Positions 54,697 to 64,000 of a DNA stretch of 64,000 nucleotides are shown here, in pieces. A program made the position numbers and the translations under genes. The notes under the pieces are model-generated. The model had not been told where the DNA came from and did no database searches. It worked only from the letters and a program-made list of their open reading frames with translations. Source of the stretch: Darksidea phi (Eukaryota; Ascomycota; Dothideomycetes; Pleosporales; Lentitheciaceae); the NCBI GenBank assembly GCA_030770425.1, contig JASJFT010000079.1, forward strand, positions 62,001-126,000, read 5' to 3'. Numbering within the stretch: the stretch's first letter is position 1; each line of letters opens with the position of its first letter.

Positions 54697-55954
54697 CTAA
54701 GACAAATCCAGCACAACCCTCCCCTTCATCCTCCCCTCATCCATCTCCCTAAACACCTCATCCAACTTCTCCATCCTCTCCAAGCGATAATGCGTCTTGA
54801 CCACGCCCCGCGCCGCAAAATCCAGCGTCTCAATAGCCTCCCTCCGATCCCCCACCGCCGATCCGATAATCTGCAGCGCCTTCCCTACCATCATGGCCGG
54901 CAGCGCGCTTTTGATAGGCACGGGCTCGCCCTCTGGAATACCGACGCAGACAACACGTCCGCCGAAGCGAAGCAGGTCGAGGGAGCTGCCGTACGCCGCG
55001 TTGTTGGCCGTGATGACGAGCACGGCGTGCGCGCCTAGGCCGTCGGTGAGGTCCTTGACCGCGGCCGCGAAGTCGGTGGTGTTGTCGATGGGGATGAAGT
55101 GCTCGGCGCCGCTCTCTAGGACGATGTCCTTTTTGGACGAGTGGTCGATGCCGATGACACGGTGGCCGATCGCCTTCGACGAGAATTGCACGGCGAGATG
55201 GCCTAGGCCGCCGCCTGCACCTGAGACAACGACGTAGTCTCCGGATTCGGCACCACACTTGCGGAGCGCCGAGTAGACTGTCAGGCCGGCACACAGCAGG
55301 GGCGCTGCGGCGGCCGAGTCGAGACCATCGGGGATGGGGGTAACGTAGTTTGCTGGTGACAGTACGTACTGCTGGAACGTCCCCGGGGTGTAGTAGCCCG
55401 AGATTTTCTGTATTTCATTCAGCATTCTTTCTTCCACCACTCCTATCTCCAAGGCATGGAAACACTCACCCCACTGAAACACATAGCATCATGCCCTGTG
55501 CGACACGCTGTACAGCTCTCACAGATCCCGGCCATCCACTTAATTCCCACCCTCTGCCCCTCCTTAACCGCCGCATTCTCCGTTCCAGGACCCATCTTGA
55601 CAATCTTCCCAACACCCTCATGGCCGCCTACCTGGCCTGCTTGTGTAGGGTGAGGGAGCCATGCCCACGAGTCGGTCATGATGCCCAAGTCGGAGTGGCA
55701 GACGCCAGAGTGGGTGCTGGGGCGATATCAGCATACTACAAAAAAGAGAATACTGAGTTTCTAGATGGAAAAAGTGAGGACGGAGTGAGAAATTGGGGGA
55801 AGAGATGGGTTGGGAAGTAGAGCACGTACAGATTGATCAACACCTCTCCCGGCCCCGGCTCCGGCATATCCAACTCTTCAATCTTCGTCGAAATAGTCCC
55901 CGGCTTATCATACACGATAGCCTTGTACTTCTTAGGCAGCTCCGTAGAACCCAT
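54697..55954 (-). CDS. Zinc-dependent alcohol dehydrogenase
   Basis: Minus-strand exons are 55954-55830, 55716-55470 and 55407-54697, GT-AG; 360 aa, the normal size for medium-chain ADHs. Seen: catalytic zinc ligands in THSGVCHSDLG and the GHEGVG motif; structural-zinc Cys set CESCTACRTGHDAMC; Rossmann fold VVVSGAGGGLGHLAVQFSS; and GIDHSSKK with an Asp after the second strand, which predicts NAD rather than NADP. The relation is to the yeast Adh1/fungal propanol-preferring group. It oxidises primary alcohols to aldehydes or the reverse, in the cytosol (no targeting peptide seen). The start MGSTELPKKYKAIV is chosen because upstream codons lack family similarity. No broken motif. Confidence 0.93.
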
Positions 55955-57126
55955 CTTGCCTTCTCTTAACGCAAACGCAGTAATTCTTTCTTCACCCTCA
56001 ATAAATGCCAAATCTCTATCTCACGTAGACCCGTGCGATAACACCAACTAATAGAGAGGACCACAGCCTTTCGCAACAATAAAATCCTGTAACTTGTGTT
56101 GAACTGGCTGGCTATCTCCAAAATCGAAGAAAACGTAACTACCAAAAGAACCCCTCTCTCACCAGCCCAAGCAGCATCCCCGCATATATCCACTTCCCCC
56201 CAAGGCACCCCACTCCCGCCCAAGAACAAAAAAGGCCCGCGATCAAACTCGGGAGTTGTCAACGGGGCACCCCGGCGCGACCAATTTTCGACCGTGCGCC
56301 TCCGGTGTAAACTAGTCTCTACTTAGTGCTGCCGGTGGCGTTGCATCTATCTGCCCGTGATAGCTCATTGGACTGCCCCCTTACCCAACTCTCCGCTACG
56401 GTAAACTCCTTGTACTGAACGCGCTTGCAAACCCCAAGCAAGACGTGTTGTCTACCAACTAGTCTCGACATCAAACCTCGGTAATTGAGATGAAACGCGG
56501 GCGGGGTACGTGATGATGGCGGACCGCGTGTGCATACCGGTATGTGGAATGGGGTCGGGGACAGCTATCCGACGCAGCGGGCGGACGCGCGGGCTTGGAA
56601 GGGGAGACGCCGGCTCGAAGTTTACGAGAAGCGCTCAAACTAGCGTGTTTTGCTTGTAGTAGAGTGCAAGCTGTGGATGCCCAGCCTATGCTCAGTTGAT
56701 AAACTTTGGGATGACAATCCATCAAGGCACAAGTACATGGGAAAGGTTGTTGGAGTGATGGAAGTAGTTATTCCAAAGATATCATACACTACACCTGCCT
56801 CCGACACCGACGAAAACTTTAGTTTAGAAGGCAATCCGCACAGCGGCCCAGCACCAAGCAATAAGGAGCCCGAGGCATCCAATATGGTATTGTACAAGTT
56901 TAGAAAAGCGCGCCAGAGCACCGAAGAATCCACGGAGAAGCAGCGTGAATAGAGGGAACCTGAAACCAAGTCCACCTGGAAGTTTCCTCCTGATGCACCT
57001 CCATCCCATAAAAAACCCTGCCAATGCGTATATGCCGTGTCATGCCACGTGAAACCATTATGGTGCGAGAATACCAATTATACCTAAGGGGAGAAAAGAA
57101 GAACAGCAATTAGATGAATTGTTGAC
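55955..57126. other. Alcohol dehydrogenase promoter and STE11 3' flank
   Basis: About 1.2 kb. The part near 56.1-56.3 kb is C-rich on the plus strand. No supportable gene. Confidence 0.45.
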
Positions 57127-60100
57127 CTACGACGCCTGGTTAGTGCAGAAGGGGCTGGCGAGCAGGTCGTCTGCGCTCGGGCGCTTCTCGTGGTCGATGA
57201 GGAAGGTCTGCGCGAGGAACGTGCGGGCATCGTCGCCAGCGCTCTCCGGTACAGTCGGACTGGCGTCGCCGCTGCCGCCAATCTTGAAAATGGCTTGCAG
57301 CTGAGTGCAATTGGGATGGGGGTGGCTACCCGTGAACATCTCCACGATAAGACATCCAAGGGACCAGATGTCAGCCTTGCGGGTGTAGGCTGTTTGTCGG
57401 ACGACTTCGGGAGCCATCCAGAAGACGGATCCCTGGAGCGACACACGTTGGGCGCCCTTCTTGCCACCGTTGAGCAGAGTTGAAGTTTCGACACGTTTGG
57501 AGATACCAAAGTCAGAGATTTTGACGGACCCCTTGTTGTCGACGAGAATGTTGGCGCCTTTGATGTCGCGATGGATAATGTCTCTTGAGTGGAGATACGA
57601 TAGACCTTGCAGGATTTGGCGGACAAAATTCTGGATGAGGGATTCGCCCAACGGCCCATAGTTGACCAGCATCGTGGCGACCGAGCCACCGGGAACGTAC
57701 TCGAGGAAAATGTTGAGATGATGGTCGTCAGAATTCGATCCCAGGTATTGGACGATGTTCTTGTGCTTGAGGTCTCGGAGGAGGCCAATTTCATGCTTCA
57801 GGGCGTCGACCATGTGGTTCTTTCTGTGATCCATCTGCGAGGTGCCCGAAGGTGAGGGGAGTTCGACCTGCTTCACGGCCATGAGCTCGCCCGTCACGGC
57901 ATGGAGCGCTAGGTAGACACTACCAAAGGAGCCTTGTCCGATCAGGGCTCCCTTCATGTACTTGACGTTTTCCCAAGAGTCTTGTTCGAGATATTGTGTA
58001 AGTTCGTCGTCATACTCTTCACCGTCTTCGGCGATAGCTTCCGAGAGACGCTTGTTGAGTGAGTCGCCGTTCTCCGTGTTACTGGCGCTGCTGCCCGCCA
58101 AGCTACTACCACCATCGTCAAAGTATGACTGCAGGGTGGTGTGACCCTCAGGGTCGGTAACAGCAACGCTTTCAGCGGTACTCTCACCACCAAAGGATAC
58201 GTAAGACTTCCTGTTTGGCTCGAGAGGTGACTCTTCCTCAAGTGGCTCAAGGACAGAAGAGGCCACAGAATCACGGTAGCCGCTTTGTGAGGGAAGACCC
58301 AACCTCATGACTGAGAGCGGACGTAAGGGTCGGGCTTGGTTGCCACCCTGAAGCCAGGTATCGGCGATAGAAGGTAGGGGAGGTGCGTCTTTCAGGCTGG
58401 AAGCACTGTAATTTGACGCTACCGACATACGGGAGGCGGCCCGACTGAGGCGGTGCGACCGTCGAATCGACATGCGGAGCGTCTTGTCGATCTCACCCTT
58501 CTCGACATCCGGGAAGTAGGAGGTTAGGTCTGAGGTGATAAGTTCGCTTGGTGGTCGAGCTCCGTAAAACTGCTTGAGCTTGCGAGCTCTTGCGGCAAAG
58601 GCTGGCGACCTCGCCGGCCCTTCAAGGTCCTGGGCGGTTTCATGGATGTGGCGTTCCCGCTCCCTCGCAGATGTGGGTGAGAGCGGGTAGCTCACGGGCT
58701 CGAGCGACTCTCCGGTAAGTTTCTGAACCTTTTCCTTACTCCGTTCGCTAATCGGGACAAAGATGTTCTGCAAGTTCTGTTGTTGGTAGATACTAGCCGC
58801 CGTCTTCAGTTGGTGCTCCTCAGGCTCGCCCGTGTGAATTTTGCGAAGGATGAGGCGCCCTCTCTCGTGTCGGGTCGAGTCCTTGCAAAGGCGGATGAGT
58901 TCGATGTCGCTCAAACGGTGGCATAGAGAAGGGTTAGGCTCCGGACCATCCAGTACGTAGAAACAGTAGTTCTTGATGTGAGCTTCGTTGAGCTGTCCTT
59001 TCTTCAACGTTTTGAGCACGATCTCGTCGGCCGTTTTGCACCCTTCAATATTCACGACCGACGTGCGACCAGTGTCGTAGATGACCCGAATCAGTGCCTT
59101 GTCCGATGGTAGCATCGCACTATTGGTGGCCAGGTCGAAGCTTTGAGTACCTCGGACGTGGTGAAATCGGGCGGTTTGAGGCGTATCAGTGGGCGTCGAT
59201 CGTTGATTTCCATGACCGCGGGCGATAGCGGCACTGTTGGGCTGACTGGAGTATGATGACGCGTAGTCTTTCTTGACGTTCTTGGGACTGTCCATCCCGT
59301 TGAATCGCTGTGCTCTAAGCCCAACCTGCTCGACCAGGGGAGAACTCGGTCGTGACGGGGACTTTGCTCCGCCATAAGCGTAGCTCAGGTCGGAGCCTGT
59401 GATCTGTCGAGACATGCGCTTGTCGCTACGTGAGCTAGTGGGAATGGAGCGAGCAGACACCAAGGGCCGAGGAGATCCGGAGGAGGGTGGTGTGTATGCT
59501 GCATTGTCTAGCATGGCCAATGATTGCTGCGATGGGGTTAGCAAGTCGAACGATGGGATGTATGCGAGTCGCTTACCCTATTCGACACGCGTCGGGATGC
59601 CTTCTTGTATTCCTTGTTGCGCAGTTGCTTTGCTTGCGAACCGATACGAACGCGGTCCCCGACCTTCTTGATGCCCATATCCTTGAGATGGGTCTGATCC
59701 ATCTCCATAAGATTTTCGCCATTGATGTGGTTTTCTACGCGAGTCAGCCGAGTGCAGCCTTAGGCCGTGGTAGAACGTACTTCTGAATAGATCGACGTAG
59801 TGGGCACAGTTAATGCGCGTCAGCCATTCACCAACCTTCTCTTCGTCCCAGTGTCTGCAAATGTCAGCTTCGTGGCCAGGGCAAGCGATGGGGCTGTCTC
59901 TACCTTATTGAGTCGGGAGCATCGTAGATCTCAGAAAACTCCGACTCCGTCGGTGAAGCATAGAGGGAGGTGTCGGTCCGCGACGCCGAGCCGTGATTTC
60001 GGTAGCTCGACACGCTGGAGTTGTACTGGGCTGAGGGTTGTGCCGAGGACGAGCCCAGAGAGGGCGGCTGGTACGCCGGTTTCGAGGCTAGCATGGCCAT
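57127..60100 (-). CDS. STE11: Ste11-type MAP kinase kinase kinase (SAM-RA-kinase)
   Basis: Minus-strand exons are 60100-59904, 59854-59781, 59734-59577 and 59526-57127; 942 aa. Domains: a SAM domain about 67-133 (HWDEEKVGEWLTRINCAHYV, NHINGENLMEMDQTHLKDMG), a Ras-association-type domain about 285-372 (KALIRVIYDTGRTSVVNIEG, NYCFYVLDGPEPNPSLCHRL), and a kinase from about 661 to the end. The kinase has glycine loop GALIGQGSFGSVYLA, lysine in MAVKQVEL, IIHRDIKGANILV, KISDFGISKR, GSVFWMAPEVV and ADIWSLGCLIVEM. This order (SAM, RA, kinase) is that of Ste11/Byr2. Known: it is the top kinase of the pheromone/filamentation (Fus3/Kss1-type) and Hog1 cascades, recruited through the SAM domain to Ste50, and controls mating, hyphal fusion and virulence in many filamentous fungi. 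All catalytic residues are present. Confidence 0.95.
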
Positions 60101-62327
60101 TGTATGTGTGCGGTGGTGTAAGCGGGGCTGTCAAACGTGTCGCTGTCGTTTTGTCACTGAGATGTCGGCGCAGACGGTTCGTGTCAAGCACGCATGGTGG
60201 GGCTGCTCGTGGTGGAAACGGGATGGTCGATGGGGTGATGGCGGCGGGTCTGCTTGAGGCAGGCGGCCCAGGACTCCTTGAAAGCGGGCGAGGTGCAGTC
60301 GTCAACGTTACACGACAGTAGGTGCTGTATGCAAGCGAAGGAGGTGGTGACGGAGCAGATGTCGCGATGGGGCTGCTGGTCGTAGGGGATGGTTCGAGCG
60401 AGGAGCCAGGCAGACGTGGGCGGTCTGGAGTGAAGGGCAAGCGTGAGGGTGAGCGGAGCGGAGTGGAGTGGATGATGGGGTCGTGTTGGCTTCTTCGGCG
60501 GCCGGCGTGCAGGACGTCTTTCAGTTGGATCCGCTTTATTGTCAGCAGTCGCCTCCGGGGGGGTGGGAGGCAACAATAGCAACGCTGGACAGAGCACGGA
60601 GTGAAAGAAACAAGCAGGCGTCTCACGGTCGAAACAAAATCACGAGCCGGGCGGCGGAGGGTAGAAAAAGACTCGCCGTCGTCAGGAGCGCGACACCACG
60701 GCTGAGCGAGGTGAGACGCTCGCTGAGAGGGGACGGCCAATCAGCGCGCGGCCATGTACAGCTGCGACACACTAGCCCCTCAGAACTGAATATCATCCCC
60801 GTCTAAGCCCTCACCCCATCACGATGCCACAGGCCATGCTCCGCGCACTGCGTGCATAGCAGCCAGCAACTGCGACGCGTAGACCAATCCGGAGAGCGAT
60901 GCCATGCGCTGCTCGCCTTGTGCAATGCGTTCATTCAACTGGCGCTCGCTGGCGGCCGCACTCCCCCCAGGACACACCTCTTGCGGCCCGCTACCTCGAA
61001 CTGTCTATCTGCGGAGGCTCGCAATCTCGGTGTCTCTGAGCCGATCTAAACTCTCACGGGCCTTCGGAACGCCCTGCCCAAGCAGGCGAGGCGGTGTCGC
61101 TCCGCTCTGCAGCTGGGTTCGTCTGACGGAACGGCTCTCGAAAGTAACGCCTCGGAGGGCTATCCGAATCAGCAATGCACGAGGCAATTAACATGGCAGC
61201 GGTTGCGCCCACGTCGAAACCAGGTGTACAGCCTTCACTGAAGCCGTCTCAACCTCGTCGACTGCAGATCATTAAAACACTACGCCTCGATGTAGCCGCC
61301 GAAACACTTTTCTGCACGGGAATAGCCACCGGTCAGCCTCGCCGACACGGTCCGCGTCTATCGCCTCCATTGGATCTGTTTTGTTTGGATGCGAGCGCGC
61401 GTGCGGCGTCGACGGGCAACGCCGCCTGTCCCTGCGTCGACGAAACCGCTCTCGCGCCGCCGAGGTCGTGCTTCTCAACTTCTTGAAACCAAACAGAGCC
61501 GCGTGGAATCACGGCCGCGCGATTAAAGCGGGCAGTGCCCACGGCGATACCACACACGGCGCGTCGGTACGGAGTGAGTTTGTGTCGATGAAAGCTTGTT
61601 TCCTTCGTTCGCGCAGGCAGTTGGAAGCGGATGTTGGGCTGGTCCATGGGAATCAGCTCGGGGATCCTACGCGAGCATTCTCTCGCAGAGGAAGGTGACA
61701 CAATGCATGGACATGGTACACGACGCTGTGATTCGTATTTTTCTCGTCCGGGGAGAGGGCGAGTGCTGAAGTAATCGTCCTGTTGGAGATAGACGAGACG
61801 CCGGTGAGATGGCTCGACGGCTCGAAATAGCCACACGGGTGACGTTTAGGCGTTCTGGCTGCTCTATGACGCAATGCCCAATCGCCTCCCCCTCCCAAGC
61901 CTGCACCTCGAGCTCCACCGTACCAAACTCGCAACCGTTCTCGCACGTGGAGCTCCAACGTCCACCTAGTTAAACATTCTGCGTCTTCGTGCAGCCTCTA
62001 TCGTTCCTGTTTCCCCGCCCGCTGTCGTCTTCTGGAAGCAAGAGGCAAGGTGTTAAAGCGCAACAAGGCCGGGCCGTGAACTCGCACGCCGCCTGCCCTC
62101 CCCCTCAAGCTATCAAAGCCGTCAAGCTATATCTCACGCGCTCTGCCCCCGTCTTCTCTGCTGTACGCCTTCCTTGCGTAATATACGCTCACCACATCTG
62201 CATGGGCGTCCTGCAGTAGCTGCAGCTTCTCTCTGCTGCAAACTCAGGCCGTATCCAGTCAACTCCGCACTTGGGCCTGTCAGCGTCATCCGGCTAGGCT
62301 ATAGCGCTGGCTGCAAGATCCCGCGCC
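60101..62327. promoter_or_regulatory. Long divergent intergenic region STE11 / DUF7514 gene
   Basis: About 2.2 kb, GC-rich, with many overlapping open frames of Arg/Pro/Ser-rich composition on both strands and no domain signature. I read it as the promoters and long leaders of the two flanking genes; the stretch before 62328 is pyrimidine-rich. Confidence 0.45.
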
Positions 62328-64000
62328 ATGGACAGCTATCGTAACCAGCCAGACTCTCAGCAAGCGTCCTATCCGCTATCCTACGACAATAGGTACGACC
62401 CGCGTTCGTACAACCAGGAGTCGCAGTTTTACGAACCGCAACGCCCAAAGTCCCGCTCTTCCTCCATTGCTCATTCCGACGGCCCATCGGAACCCATCCA
62501 GCAGCCCCTCAGAAATGCACTCAACAATGCGTTTGACAAGTCGGGCTCTGCAAGAGCAGTGGATCCCGACCTCATTGCTCAGATCACAGCAGAGGTCAAG
62601 AAATCGGTGCTAGACGAGATCAAAACCAGTGGCGTGGGTGGTGTTACAGGCCAATCTGCAGTGCCGCAACCGTACGCCGTTCAACCCCCGTTTCCCGCAA
62701 CGTCACTGCCTCCTCGAAACGTGTACACTCCGCCGTCGCCAAACCACGTTAATCTCTCGAGCCACGGGTCTACATCACCCGAGCCCTTGGCACGCGATCC
62801 TCTGTGTGACGGTGCCGACGACACACCTACCCCAAGGCACCAAAGACCCCCATCTATCGACATGTCGCATGAGGGGTCAAGGTCTCGACCCGCTCCCGCC
62901 GCTAGGATGGCGACAGAAGAGATGTACACGCCCATTGAGAAGAGGTGGCAGCGTCTATTTGACCAACAAGGCCAGCCAACGCCTCGCTTGGGTCAGTTTC
63001 TGCGCGGACTAGCCGTGCACCTGGTGAGTGGTGTGTCTGGTGTCGGATTGCACAAACTAACCTTAGGACAGATTGACGACTACGAACCAAAGAAAAGCTT
63101 GGTTATCTCGCCGGCAAAGATGCTGAAATTCTATAACGATGTCAGGCTCGATCAGGAGATCTATCCGTGGAACAGTGAGTACCTTGCCCGTTTACTTTGG
63201 GGGGTAGAAGAAGTTAACATGACTGTCAGCAATATTTGGCAAATTGCCATACCCCACGCTATGCAAGATCTACCGCGAGATGAGATGTCAGCACCATCTC
63301 ATCCAAGAACACAACGCGGACCAGCCTCAGATTCCTGCACTCACCCCCGATGGGTTCCAGGAGTGGATGACCATCATGATCCAAGCCTATCCCGACACCG
63401 AGTATGAGCGACTATCAAGAGCCGTTCTTGATATGCCCATCAGCAATGCTGATGACTGCAAAGAGCGGTTCCCCAAGGAGCTCCCCCGACGGCTCTTTCC
63501 ACAGCATGAGCACTTGCAGGCACAGCAGCGTTGTGCCGCTGTTCTTTCCGCTGAAGGCGTTGGTCCCCTCCGCAGAGCACCAACATTTCCCCCACCACCG
63601 CCAATGACTCAGAGTACTGGAGCTCACCCCGGACTAGAACGTGAGCGCAGTCCTTATGTAGGACAATCTGATACGCGGACTGCTGAGTCTGAGGATGAAC
63701 GTGAACCGCCGTCAATGCCAATTGAGCGCGAGCGGAAGCCCTACTCCGCTGCACCAGGCGGAGGAAAATTCTACGAAGACGAGCACAGCCGGAGCGTCCC
63801 ACCAGAGGCATCGTTGCATGAGCAACATCGGCGCACGCAGTCTGCGGCAAGCCAGAGTCAGTGGAATCCTCCAGCCAAGGCTGCCCACATGCAGCAGCAC
63901 CCACGCACAGGCTCTCAAGCAAGCGGTCGGCGACCTAGAAGTCCCAGCTTCTCTGGATACGGAATACGTGCGGATCCAAGTGCGCGAGACGTTCCCGGTA
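62328..64000 (+). CDS. DUF7514 protein (runs off window end)
   Basis: Exons 62328-63023, 63072-63174 and 63230 onward, open at the window edge. The first 190 residues are Ser/Pro/Gln-rich and disordered, with one helix (DLIAQITAEVKKSVLDEIKT). A conserved domain then spans three exons: IEKRWQRLFDQQGQPTPRLG, FLRGLAVHLIDDYEPKKSL, AKMLKFYNDVRLDQEIYPWN, TIFGKLPYPTLCKIYREMRC, LTPDGFQEWMTIMIQAYPDT, LDMPISNADDCKERFPKELP. I know this as DUF7514, a Pezizomycotina domain of unknown function. The C-terminal part visible is again low-complexity, with Arg/Ser/Pro. Intron 63024-63071 offers two acceptors five nt apart (CCTTAG and GGACAG); the second keeps the frame. Confidence 0.85.

Noticed and set aside
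56340..56410. tRNA-like stretch (GCCCGTGATAGCTCATTGG)
   Set aside because: The 5' part resembles an acceptor/D-arm but no B-box or matching 3' acceptor strand follows.
59931..60740. 269-codon minus-strand frame overlapping the STE11 start
   Set aside because: Different frame from the SAM-domain exons; Arg/Pro-rich leader composition.
1..64000. tRNA, rRNA and CRISPR arrays
   Set aside because: I looked for A/B-box and cloverleaf-like segments and for spaced direct repeats; none was convincing. CRISPR is not expected in a fungal nuclear genome.

Overview
The window is nuclear DNA of a filamentous ascomycete (Pezizomycotina; the gene content suits a dothideomycete). The coding genes are interrupted by short GT-AG introns, mostly 45-90 nt with CTRAY-type branch points. 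The families present are typical of these fungi: a HET-domain protein, a LaeA-like methyltransferase, a copper-fist regulator, a SUN-family wall protein, DUF7514 and DUF6594 proteins, and a Ste11 MAPKKK. There is one short assembly gap at 19129-19137.

Layout. (1) 1-8.2 kb: a truncated cytochrome P450 (-), a LaeA-like methyltransferase with ten exons (+), an EFM7-type protein methyltransferase (-), and a copper-fist transcription factor (+). (2) 8.2-23.2 kb is an accessory island. It holds a broken WD40 block of NLR type, a frameshifted DUF6594-like membrane-protein remnant, an apparent protein kinase-HET fusion gene, an assembly gap in poly-G/poly-C, a 29-bp tandem repeat, a 310-bp AT-rich MITE-like element with 31-bp inverted repeats, and a second related kinase broken by an in-frame stop. 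All recognisable relics and elements here fit the gene-birth-and-death style of fungal allorecognition loci. (3) 24.2-40.0 kb is a conserved housekeeping block: a SUN-family wall protein, BZZ1 (actin patch), DBP5 (mRNA export), a DUF202 membrane protein, an Anp1/Mnn9-type mannosyltransferase, and two proteins of unknown function. (4) 40.0-47.3 kb is a second degenerate island with no intact gene. It has recurrent TATA/pyrimidine/CTAAAA promoter-like modules, two diverged copies of a Snf2-helicase-like fragment, a 27-nt poly-A tract and a broken short-chain dehydrogenase. (5) 48.3-64.0 kb is again housekeeping: TAF14 (YEATS), YRB1 (RanBP1), a long single-exon membrane protein of unknown function, a zinc alcohol dehydrogenase, STE11 (MAPKKK) and a DUF7514 protein cut by the window end.

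No operon logic applies. Neighbours are linked mainly through shared divergent promoters (EFM7/copper-fist, BZZ1/DBP5, mannosyltransferase/36.2-kb gene, STE11/DUF7514). The most unusual item is the link between the kinase and HET halves at 15738-16038. There the sequence reads as a chain of short introns separated by three-nucleotide exons, all in phase 0. All gene models were deduced by eye from splice motifs and reading frame; none was tested against transcripts or databases.
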